From positions 620,001 through 684,000 of the forward strand of contig CP137322.1 in the NCBI GenBank assembly GCA_033182465.1: DNA of 64,000 bases, in the 5' to 3' direction. Origin of the DNA: Sanghuangporus weigelae (Eukaryota; Basidiomycota; Agaricomycetes; Hymenochaetales; Hymenochaetaceae). A program made the position numbers and the translations under genes. The notes below the pieces were generated by a model. The model saw only the letters and a program-made list of their open reading frames with translations. It was not told the origin of the DNA and did not search any database. Shown in pieces: positions 9,394 through 19,643 of the stretch; the stretch's first letter is position 1, and every line of letters starts with the position of its first letter.

Positions 9394-10144
9394 TCGAGAA
9401 GGACAAATAGTCCTTCTCGTAGGAGTAACTATAAAGAAGCCCGTTTCCATATCACAAGTACAATGAATCAAGGAAATATTTGAAGTAACGTAACGACCTT
9501 TATTGAAATGACCAACTCGACTCTCAGCCCTCATGTTGCCAATGCGGCCAACAAAGACATCACTCCATAAAGAAGATCGAAGACCCGAAAGGTATTACTA
9601 AGACTGTCAAGATGGGTATGCTCGTGACAAGGATTGTAGCCTTTGTCCTTGCAGCATGACTACTGTTGATCGTAGCAGCTTCCTTTCTTTTCGTATTCTT
9701 CTACAATATATGCTTGGTTCTTTGAGTACATTGTCCGCCTATTCGAGAGCACAGACCATCTTGTACTTCTTTGAGAAGAGCGTTTTTTATAAGTCCCAGG
9801 AGCTGCAGTCTGACCTGAAAGTCAATGTATCTTTCTGTGACGAGAAAAGTATGAATTGAGCATCCTTTGCTTTTGCTGGTAGGATTCAACTTTGAGTTGT
9901 TTTGAAGTTGCATGAACGAATCAAATTTATATTTTTATTGTAAAAACCAATAAGGTCATCTTCCTGAAATCGACTATACCAGCTATCTTTCGTTTTTTTT
10001 TTTTTTTCCAAACCTCGGGTCGATTGTATTCGGTTGAAAAGGAGCATATAATTATAAAGTTTGCTTGTCTTACTAATCCGGCAGTCATATATGATTGTCC
10101 TGATCTCGACTGTTTCCCCGCAATCCTTCACTACAGGCTACAGC
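9394..10144. other. Intergenic region between the deaminase genes
   Basis: AT-rich spacer with a T-run near 9993-10007. No coding exon is recognised. The 3' part is the promoter of deaminase copy 2. An in-frame upstream start at 10061 exists, but ATG 10145 (MAQTYLSEKM) matches the N-terminus of copy 1. Confidence 0.4.
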
Positions 10145-11707
10145 ATGGCTCAAACCTATTTGTCTGAGAAAATGATCGCGGCGTTAGACTCAGATGCTTA
10201 TGATGTGCCTCTTGATTTTCCTCGAGATCTCATGGACAAATCGCGCACAACAGTCGCCGACCATCTTAGGGGCGTATGTGCATTCTTTGGTAATCCTGAT
10301 CGTCAAGTCGTCGAGATCCTTGATGCCATATCTACCATTCTTGTCTCGAAGAGAAACGAAGAGAATATTTCGGTGGCGATGGACGTTACTAAAGCTTCTC
10401 TTGAGCTCTACATTTCATCCAACGGAACAGATCTTGCCAATGCCGGGAAACATCTTGATCGTGTTTGGGAAACTCTAAAGAAGATCAAGGAGATACACGG
10501 CAGTCGGAAATCTATGCAAGAGGTGGAGCGATTCACTTCTAACGAGGTGGAAGACGAGATACCGCAACTGAAAGTCGAGCGCGATAATCTAGGGAGACTA
10601 ATCTATGAGTTCTCCATTGAAAAGCTCATGGCCTGCTTCGAAAGAGAGACTGCAAGGAAGATTCGGACACTCATACAGGAGGTCGTTGATCGTCCGTCGA
10701 ATCGCACAGACCAATCGGTGCCAGAGTGGATATACTATGTTGATAGTCGACATATGGGTCTGATTGCAGCAATGGATTTGGTATTTCGGGCAATACACAA
10801 ATACAAGGCCGCTAAGTCCACTATAGATCAGCACAGAGCATTAGATTTGCTTGTATCCTTCATCACGTTGGCTCATTCAAATGCTGTAGATGGGAAAGAA
10901 GGCGTTGCAGGTACCAAGCCCCAATCTTTATATAACATTTGTAGCTTTATTCGTGAGTGTTTCATTCAGTATTCTAATTTGATGGGAATTATGGCACTAA
11001 CTATATTATAGTTGAAAGGGAATTCGACGTGAGGATGCCTGATGCATTTGGACGGTTCTGGGACGAGGTCTTCAGCTTGCACATTGCTTATATACATTTT
11101 CTTCGCCTCGCTTTTAGTCCGTCGTCGGCTAGATTTCTCGATTCGCAGCTCAAATTTACGATCATTCAGAGCCGAGAGGAGGATAAGAGAATCCTTGAGT
11201 ATGATCTCGAAAGGGACATCGATTTCCGAACCCTTTTCATGGACGATCTGGAGTATGACGACACAAGCAAGGAGTCGACACCAAGTGAGTACTTGAATAC
11301 ATGATTGAGCAATGTATGCACTAACATGATGGATAGATTATACTTACTCGATTTGTCTTCAACGTTTCGCGAGGAAAGGTGTGCCCACGCATCATTATGG
11401 GAAGTATGCACCGCACAGGGAATGCAACCTACTTGCGTACCTTGTTAACCACCACGTCGATGCGTATGTCTACATTGGAGTATCAGATCTCTCGTGCATT
11501 GGTTGTTGGCTATATTTCCGTGTCTACAACAAGCTCGCAAAGAAGAAGTCGCTGCCGATTTACGACATTCGAGGATCTCATAGTAAAACAACTGGGAAAT
11601 GGGTTAAACCTGTTCTACTTGATGACGATCTGGAGCAAACGTTGGAAAGAGACCTGGTTGCTGCGTCCTATGACGAGTTTTTGATTCTACGATACAAGAA
11701 TGATTAG
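10145..11707 (+). CDS. OTT_1508-like deaminase family protein, copy 2
   Basis: Exons 10145-10952, 11012-11284 and 11337-11707 give 483 residues. The protein is collinear with copy 1 throughout. Shared landmarks include the N-terminal motifs LDSDAYDVPLDFPRDL and LYISSNGTDL, DAFGRFWDEVF after the first intron, the zinc-site H-x-E (APHRECNLLAYL, about H387/E389), C-x2-C (LSCIGCWLYF, about C414/C417) and RGSHSKTTGKWVKP near the C-terminus. All catalytic residues of the deaminase fold are kept, so it is likely active. The two copies share the first intron at the same position and phase, but copy 2 has a second intron (11285-11336) where copy 1 is continuous. They are clearly diverged paralogues, not a recent duplication. 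Confidence 0.8.
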
Positions 11708-11732
11708 ACCATCCCAGCTTTCCGGAATATAC

Positions 11733-11870
11733 TGTAAGTCTTGTGTTTCTCGAGTTCGATGTTCTACTCAACGTAACAATAGCAAGGTGTTGGACTGTAC
11801 GATGAACCAAGTTCAGAGCACGAATTTACGTTTTTTTTTCCTCTTGTGGTGAAAGTTGTCGGGATGACAG
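11733..11870 (+). pseudogene. Orphan last exon of a DUF6533-family gene
   Basis: This stretch aligns with 14206-14345, the last intron, last exon and 3' flank of the DUF6533 gene downstream. A GTAAGTC donor, the AGCAAGGTG acceptor/exon start and a 17-codon exon reading QGVGLYDEPSSEHEFTF (against QGAGIGDEISTEHNYRV) are followed by similar T-rich 3' sequence and a GGATGAC match. No upstream exons of such a gene precede it. It begins only about 25 bp after the stop of deaminase copy 2. It is the tail of a lost paralogue. Confidence 0.65.
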
Positions 11871-12538
11871 CGTGCATTTCTTACTGTTCGGGCTTGCTAC
11901 TCGATCCCTTTTGATGCGAAATATTCTTAACAAATCCAGTGTACTCACTCATTCATATGTGATGATCATTCTTGGATAAGCCAACTAAGAATGACTGCAC
12001 AACCCAACGCTTCAAGAAGAACAATTCGGATCGGGGAGCACACAAGACCATAACGTCACGCGCTCGGTCCACTGATGCTGTTGGTCGGTTAACATAGTGT
12101 TGTCCAACGGTCATCTGGATTACCTTGAATCCATGCAACGACTGAACTGCATCTGAAACGACAACAATGGTACATCACTCAGAAAGATGGTTCCTCAAGA
12201 AATGCAGATATCAAACTTACTCCTCATAGTTGATATCTCGGGGCTATACAACTACCGATTCTACAGGCCGAAAGTTCTTTTACTTTGGCATACTAAGTTA
12301 CGCGTTTGCCTTATTACTGGCAAGGATCAAGGTGATTCCTTTTATCTATGCAACAACATCATGCATGCTTCTATCAAGTCGAGTGTCTGCTCAGAACGGC
12401 TGCAAGTACTCTGGGTAACGTAAATTCCATGGATCAATTGGCGTCCAAGTTCCGATCAATCTCGCTCGGCTCTACGTACTAAAGTCATTGGCTGCTCTGC
12501 ATTTGTGTTCGTCACCCCCCACCTCGATTTGTTCCCGC
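11871..12538. other. Intergenic, possible gene debris
   Basis: No complete gene. A frame around 12230-12418 encodes a hydrophobic stretch (FYFGILSYAFALLLARIKV) without recognisable similarity. It could be debris of a membrane-protein gene such as the DUF6533 relative whose last exon lies just upstream. Confidence 0.3.
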
Positions 12539-14306
12539 ATGACTAGCATTTTCCAACCTCGCTCTGACTCTGGTTCTGATGCTGAGCCCGTTGATCCTAG
12601 TTTTGTGCCATCAGTCGTTTCTAGTGTCGTCACTCAGCAATACTTCAATGTGGCTCTTGCAACAGTTCTGATATATCATTCAGGTGCTCTCTTCATGTAT
12701 TCTATTAATAATTTGGACATTTACAATATTATTGTTGCTATAGGCATTACGCTTGACAAGGAAGTATGCCTTATCATTGCATTCTAATAAAAACTTCTTG
12801 CTGAGTATGCATGGTTCTACATAGATAAAATACATTTGGGTAAGTTTTTTCGATCAACCTAAATTTCTCACTCTCTTAGAAATGGCAAAGAAAACACCTC
12901 ATAGCTTTGTAAATTTGACATATTTTGCAGTAAGTATCATGATAATTCGTTGTTGAAATCGAAGAGGTCCTGACATGAAAACACAGAATCGATTGGTTGG
13001 ATTAGTAGCTGCTATTTCTACCATCATTCGTATGTTACAATGACTCAGATATCTAGCATCGAGTCTTACTTTGCATCAGTGGATGGATTCACAGAAAGTT
13101 TCGCAAGGTATGGTTATACTTTACCGTATATCTGATAATACGGTATTCTGATCATCTCGAATCCTTGTTACCTGATTATACAGCTGTAGGTCTTTATGGC
13201 AAGATGAGTAGATTTCCGAACTGACCGTACATAGGTCAATTCTCGGCTTGGGCAATGACATTATCTGGTATGTTACCCAATTTTGGTTCCACTGAAGTCT
13301 TTCTCATCCAGATATAAGGGTTAATTACTATTGTATTGATTGATTGTATGCATGCGTCATTCAGCCGCTGGACAATATTTTTCATCTTCGGAAATTTCAG
13401 ACATCTTGCTTATTCGCGTCGTGGCAATTTATGAGAAAAGTGAGTGCATTATTTCTCTGCCAGCCAGATGTATCTTATGAACATATGAACATCGAACTTT
13501 CAGACAAAATTATATCAGCCAGTCTCAAAATACTGCTCGGACTCGATGCACTCGCTGGTCTTGGCATTCTTATTTACGGAAATCTGGTTGAAGAATGTAA
13601 AGCATTGTATCATTTCGTCACACTCTATCCCCTGAGTCGAAGCATTCTAGTTGCATTTTTCAGTCTTGCAGAACGAGTCACCGTCTGTGGAAGTAATAAT
13701 GATCCCCCCAAAACGTTGGATATCGTTTCATGGTGGGTACATGTCAAAAAATCGCTGCCTTGTCCGATAAATTGCAGGGCCATACCTATGACATATGGAT
13801 TGATTCTGTTGGGACTCGCGGTCTTCAAAATTCCGGAGTACTGGAGAATGTCATCGAAACTCAAAGGATTCCAACTAGTCCACACCATAGTCCAGGATCA
13901 GCTTTTTTACTATGCATTGTGAGTGATATGTTCAATTTCAATTAGAATTCAGTGGGTTGAAGAGAATCTGACGCGAGTATAGTGTCATCCTCTGCTGTGT
14001 CCTGCAAATACTGGAGCTCTGTTTGTTTGATATCAATCCACTCGTCTCAGGTCTTTTGAGAGCAACAGGAAGTCCAGTCTTTCTGAGTGTACTCGGTAGC
14101 CAGCTTATAATAAATCTGAAGGAAGTTGGCGCGAAGGGAGCAAACGGTGGTACAAATGCGACCTTGGGTAGCATTAGCAGTATTGACTTCAACGAGGTGA
14201 GCTGTGTCTCTTGAGTTCCACGTTTTGCGATCTTCACTAATTGCAATATCAGCAAGGTGCTGGAATAGGCGATGAAATCAGTACTGAGCACAATTATCGT
14301 GTTTGA
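12539..14306 (+). CDS. DUF6533-family multi-pass membrane protein
   Basis: A gene of about ten short exons. The first five were read at 12539-12683, 12744-12763, 12825-12839, 12891-12929 and 12987-13029. They encode the N-terminal DUF6533 signature: FNVALATVLIYHS, then TLDKEIKYIW, then a FANRLVGLVAAIST helix. Later exons give further membrane helices (ISASLKILLGLDALAGLGIL, MTYGLILLGLAVFKIPEYW), the family-typical FQLVHTIVQDQLFYYAL and a last helix (SPVFLSVLGSQLIINL). The last exon begins after the intron ending near 14251 and stops at 14306. Such proteins are numerous in mushroom genomes and look like seven-helix membrane proteins of unknown ligand. Exons between 13030 and 13500 are uncertain. 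The third-intron acceptor (GGCAAAG) is the one that keeps the family sequence in frame. Confidence 0.65.
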
Positions 14307-14759
14307 AGAAGAATTTGTTCTTTTTGTACGAAAAGTGATAGGATGACCATTTACCGTATGCGTTCGTTACTTGTATTTTCCGCTCCAGAGCGACTCTATT
14401 TAATCTGTAACTACAAGAGTTTATGTGATGTGAAGAAAGGTGGTTGGAATGTTCATGATTTTAGATCATAGATGGAGACGAGATACGAGTTCAATGATTT
14501 TCAATCCCGGTTTATTCCAAGCGAATGCTCCTTGCCTTCTTTAGCAAGGCGTGAGGATCAACGTCACTAGCGAGTCGACCAGGGTTGGACCTGGTTGGAC
14601 GATTTCACTCTCTCACATGATGCCTCGTCTACGTATCTCCCGAGGTTTATATACGGCGACGTGTCGTTCGCGTCAACGACTACTTCTTCGTCCCTTTCTC
14701 CTCCACGTTCTTCAAGAAAAGAGTGGAAGTCGAGGTGAAAGACAGATAACGAGGAGATT
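14307..14759. promoter_or_regulatory. Spacer and promoter of the arylesterase-like gene
   Basis: No exon seen. A TATATA sequence near 14648, about 110 bp before the ATG at 14760, is the likely TATA box. The stretch 14600-14745 is C/T-rich, as is common upstream of fungal start sites. Confidence 0.45.
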
Positions 14760-16220
14760 ATGTTAGGCCGATTCCTGTTAACGGTCCTTGTGGGCGTGGC
14801 AGCTATCCTTGGCGGCGTTTACCAGTTCAAGATCAAGCCAAAGCTTACGGTCCTTGGTGAAGGCCGTATTGTGAGACCTGTAGGCAATACGCGATGTAAG
14901 ACCTATCCTGAGGCTCAAGCTTGCGAGAGTGTGTCCGTCTCTTTGCTTGTCGCGATGATTCCAATCTGATTGACGCCTTGCTTCATGCGACTTGACATAA
15001 CTAGAGATTGTTTTGCATCCTGAGACGGGTCTGCTTTACATGGCATGCTCGACACAACAGAGTCGTCCGCACTGGATTCCCGCAACGAACCGGTTGAATG
15101 CAACGGGAAAGTCTTCGATGGACTATGTAGCTTTTTTCGATCCGTCTACCTGTAGTATCAAGCGTCTGGAGACTGAGGGCTTCAAGTTCTCGCGAGGACT
15201 CTCTCTGCACGGGATGGACATAGCTCGCTCTCGTGAACATCCATCGGAATTGCTGATATACTTGGTGAATCATAGAGAACCGCTTGAAGGGAAAGAAGAC
15301 GCGAGAGAAGTGGGCGCGGACTCGGTCGTGGAGATTTTCGAGACGAAACCTGGATCTGACACGATGCGATATATTGCAACGTTTAAGGATCCGCTGATAG
15401 TGACTCCCAATGATATTGCGGCGACGGGTGATGAGATGGACTTCTATTTCACGAATGATCACGGATTCGTAAAGACCGGTCTTGTGCGTCTCTTTTCCTT
15501 CTTTGCCTTTAGTACTTTCAATGAATACATTGTGGAATGCGAATTGATCTTGACTTACAGGCTAGAAGGCTAAATATTGATGCTCTCCTCGACCTCGGTT
15601 GGTCTAACGTCGGATACTGCCACGCTTACAAGGGATGCAAGCTCGCAGCGGACAACATTGTCGGGGCTAATGGAGTCGTACGCGGAAGTGATGGGAAGTA
15701 CTACGTCGCGAGCTCCACTTCGGGAAGAATCTACGTGTTCGAACGCCAAACAGATGATTCGCTTGTTCTAACGGACCTTATTCCTCTCGGTGATTGATAT
15801 TTGATAATTAAACAAGAAGAGAAAGCTGACTTTTGGATGCCCCAGAACGCTCCGTGGATAACCTATCAATCGACCAGACTGGGGCAATATGGGGCGCAGG
15901 TCTCGTCCATGCGCTTCACCTCGTCAATGTCCACTTTGAGACGCCTTCTATCAACACGCCATCTTCTGCGCTCCGTATTACACTCAATGAGGGCGAAGGA
16001 AGTTACTTCGGCGAGAAATACAAAGTAGAAAAGATCTTTGAAGACAGTGGAGAATTGGCATCTGGTTCTACCTCTGTCGCTTATGATGCAAAACGCAAGA
16101 AACTTTACCTGCACGGTATGTCTTTGACTTTGATCCTTCTCTCTCTTAACTGCGGTTCGTTTTGACACTCTTACAGGAATCGCCGCACCTCATCTGACAG
16201 TGTGCGACGTCGCAGTTTAA
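14760..16220 (+). CDS. Paraoxonase/arylesterase-like six-bladed propeller, membrane-anchored
   Basis: Five exons (14760-14928, 15005-15483, 15561-15789, 15846-16115, 16177-16220) give 396 residues. An N-terminal helix (FLLTVLVGVAAILGGVYQF) serves as signal anchor, as in mammalian PON enzymes. The body follows the PON order: CEKIVLHPETGLLYMACS, then LSLHGMDIA, then NDIAATGDEMDFYFTNDHGF (calcium-site Asn/Asp), ANGVVRGSDGKYYVASS, SVDNLSIDQTGAIW and the closing SGSTSVAYDAKRKKLYLHG. Members bind two calcium ions and hydrolyse lactones or aryl esters. The substrate here is unknown. All phases agree, and the intron ending at 15845 is fixed by the SVDNLSID match. I see no sign of decay. Confidence 0.85.
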
Positions 16221-16932
16221 CCTGAAATCCTTGAATGATCAAGCGCAAGCGGATAACATTACTTTCCGACTCTTGTACAGGACTTCTTATTTACACTTTC
16301 CACAACCTTACTTCAAACTTCGACCTTATTATTGAAGACATTGCCGGCAAGACGGACGGTGTGCCTGTGTCGCACTGTGCGGAGCTTCGAAATGCTAGGA
16401 TACGTAACGTAAGTATTGGAGACGAACGATATACGATCGGCGTTTTTAGAGCTCCTTTATCGTGGTAGGTGCACTCTTTCCTCCTCCGTCCACTTCTTTC
16501 GGTCCAAGCACGTAAGAAAAATACTGCGATACATCTGTCTGTTTATTCTCTCTACATGCCCGCTACTTCGCCTTCCGTTGATAAGGTGCGTTCCGTCGGA
16601 CGATCCTGGACGATCCTGGACGATCCGATCGCCCAATATCACTGCTATTAGGCGAGTGCTTCTGTCTTCTCCCTAGATCACCACATCGGCCACTTTATAT
16701 GAGCCCACACATGCTTTGCTCGCTTGGCCTCTGTTATCAAGAATGTCCGTGATTTGCGAGTTTCTTCTGGTCCTTAGTGGATGGTAGGTGCCTTTTGGCT
16801 TTATTTTCTCTTTGCGAGATATCGGACACCCTATATAAAGACTATGAGCTCGACGGTGAGCTCTGCTGGCTGGACATCAGACATCAGACAACCGCCTCTT
16901 GAGCCTTTGGATTTCTGAAAAAACGAGACAAG
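16221..16932. promoter_or_regulatory. Spacer and promoter region of the GH92 gene
   Basis: No confident exon. A short tandem repeat (GACGATCCTG, about 2.7 units) lies near 16600-16628. TATATAAA at 16832-16839, 94 bp upstream of the ATG at 16933, is a good TATA box. Confidence 0.5.
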
Positions 16933-19216
16933 ATGGGATCTCTGTCATCTCTGCCATTTATATGCATCTCACTGGGGTTAACTTGCTTCGTACAGTTCTC
17001 TACGGTCACTGCACAGCCGTCTCCTGAAGTTCAGAACAGAAGTTCAACTGCGATTGAAGCAGCTACGAACGCAATGAACGGAACGGAACTTGATTGCACA
17101 GCTTTTGTGAATCCGGAAAGGTTCTCGTTCCCTCTAGGAAGTAAGCCTTATTTCGTACTTGATCTCGCGAATGACCTCCCCGCGAGTTTCTCTGCTTCCA
17201 TGATGCAGAGGGGAAAAAAGAATGTCCGTCTCAGTTCATGTTTCTTATTGATAGCTGGGGCCCTTCTTCGTATCATTACCAAGCTTTCGCGTGTTACGAT
17301 CTCCTCAGTAATGGGAATAGCTTGCAAACTCTTGATGAATATGGTATGTGGACTGGGGGACGGGTAAGTTGGGTCTCATTCCGATGAATTCTTGAGAGCG
17401 GGTGTTTTATGCCGTGTATCCAGTTACGGGTTAGATCAAAAAGTCCTGAGTGTAACGCATCTGAACTACACCAACAATCTCATCGGAGGTACCCCCTACG
17501 AAGCCGGTGTAATCTTTTCTATTATAAACACAGACACTATCACTATTCGCGTCGGTGTTTCTTTCGTCTCTGCGTCTCAAGCATGTGTGAATTCCGAATC
17601 CGACGTAGGCGCCGCAAGTTTCGAAGAAATCGTCGAGCGCTCGAGAGCCTCTAGGCAAGAAAAGCTGAGGAGAGTACAGATCGATGTACCGAACATGTTA
17701 CAGAGATGTTCTACTCGTCTTTGTATAGATCATTCTTGACGTCTGTGAGTATTCCTTTGTGAGTACTCCTCTGTGGAGGACTCAGGTATTTTGCAAAGAA
17801 CAATGCTACTGGGGAAGGACAGGGACCGTTTGCTAATACCGCCTCTCCATATTTCGATTCTCTTTACAGCACGTAAGGTCGTTTTCTCGCCTTTTGTTCG
17901 TTCCCGTTGTTGATGAAATTTTATTCCTTAGCTGGGATACGGCAAGTACAATTTGCTAAATGTAAAAAAATAGGCTAACCTAGATCACCAGTTCCGGACG
18001 TCCTTCTCTTGGATGGGACTACATTCACCTGTCGAGTTTGGTGAGATCGTGGAAACCAATATTGACGGATGGAGGAAGAACGGATGGATGCCCGAGTACA
18101 GGCTCAACAATCTTCCAGGGTATTTTCAAGGAGGTGGGATATATGATCTGGATATTTGACCTTCGAACTTTCGTTGACCACCGTGGTGTATATGCAGGCT
18201 CCGATGGCGACAATGTCGTTTCCCATTTCGCGATTCCATATCATAATGAAGCAGCACGGCTCGGTGTCGACATAAATGAATTATACTCAGCGCTGAAGAC
18301 AGACGCAGAGATAAACCCGCCTGAGTGGTATGCTTGGGGATTTTTAGGATACCTTTGTTGAACGTCTGGATCATTTTTTCAACGCTGGCTATTATCTCGC
18401 CGGAAATGAACCGTCTTTCCAGGTCTGTCTCTTCAGTACTATTTAAGATCTTCCTCTGATTATGTGCCATTCGAAGACTCCTGTTGGATATCACTATGCC
18501 AATCGGCCAACGAAATCTGTCGACCGCGTGTGTGATGTAGTATTTTCAAACTTTGATATCAGTGCGTCGAGTCCCATATCATTCTTAGATTCCTCCTCTT
18601 CATCAGTGGATCGTATCAATTAGCGCCTGCTGGATTACCTGGAAATGATGACCAAGCCGCTATGGCGACACTTGTAATATTCCAACTACTTGGCCTCTAT
18701 CCAGGTACGCATAAGCAATAATCTCCACTTCTGCAATCTCAAATACCAAGCGTCCTTCCCGCACGCAGTTCCAAGCTGCTCATCCTCTCGCCCTTCACAC
18801 CCAAATACACAATCTACAACCCCTTCATGAACAGCAGCACGACCGTCACTGTGCACAACTTCGACGCTCGCTCCATCCAGCGGCAAATACTCTCAGGTGT
18901 CGCGGCGTACGTGGCGAACGTCACGATAAACGGCGTCCCGACGGCCACTGGTCGCTGCCACTTTGATTTATACGACATGTTCAGGCTGGGAGGGGAGATT
19001 GAGATTACTCTGACGAGCGAGAAGGATGAAGTGGATGATTGCGCCGGGAGTGTGCCCGATTCGCTTTCAGCGGATGGGTTTGCGGTTGTAAGCTGTAGTT
19101 CCCTAGTTAGGGCTTTAGCGACCAGCTTTCCCAGGACTTATGGACGGGCCAACTACCTACCGTTACATACAAAACTTTCTACGCAAATTGATCCAGACCT
19201 AACTCGGACTTCGTAA
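16933..19216 (+). pseudogene. GH92 alpha-mannosidase-like gene, damaged
   Basis: Collinear GH92 landmarks run along this stretch: a signal peptide (LPFICISLGLTCFVQFSTVTA), PYFVLDLANDLPASFSASMM, YHYQAFACYDLLSNGNSLQT, IRVGVSFVSASQAC, MFYSSLYRSFLT, PFANTASPYFDSLY, IDGWRKNGWMPE, GYFQG/GSDGDNVVSHFA, NAGYYLAGNEPSFQ, GYHYANRPTKSVDRV, the acid-pair motif APAGLPGNDDQAAMATL and the C-terminal sandwich (LLILSPFTPKYTIYN). Plausible introns exist, one of them GC-AG. However, the frame shifts near 17210 and near 17700 are not explained by introns. The roughly 130-150 residues normally found between the PPEW motif and the DTFVERLDHFF motif (near 18340) are missing. These secreted enzymes trim alpha-mannose from glycans. 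This copy probably makes no active enzyme. Confidence 0.7.
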
Positions 19217-19643
19217 ATTGCTTACTTAGGTTTCAAATACATACTTAATCTGCCCCATCTTCAATAGAAAAGTACGCTATGGAAGCACACATTTCGGCCA
19301 TCGCAACGATTCCACGATGCAATAATAAGAATCAAATTGCGGGTTATGTACGGTACGGACAAAACAACAACAATATGCGCTACCGTCAGCAAATCAGAAA
19401 TCAAAACTCGTACAAGACACAGCTTCATGAAGGAAGGAAAGGTATAACATACTCAGATACTAACCAGATCTCACAATGAAGCCTTTCCAATAAGATAACT
19501 AAACGTGCAACAAGACAGGTAATAGGGAGGGAGGAGCGATAGTTGATGGTGCATGCGTGCGAACCGAATTGAATCAAATTGTTGAAAGCAGTTGATAGCA
19601 AGTAGGTACTTTGGCGTTGTAGCCGTCCTCCTCGTCGTCCAGT
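19217..19643. other. Spacer between convergent genes
   Basis: AT-rich 3' flanks of the GH92 remnant (plus) and the Ser/Thr-rich membrane protein gene (minus). No exon or repeat recognised. Confidence 0.4.

Noticed and set aside
12187-12423. Frames with a hydrophobic segment upstream of the DUF6533 gene
   Set aside because: No splice-consistent connection to the gene at 12539 and no recognisable family sequence. Kept only as possible debris.
16600-16628. GACGATCCTG tandem repeat
   Set aside because: Under three units, a short minisatellite of no evident function.
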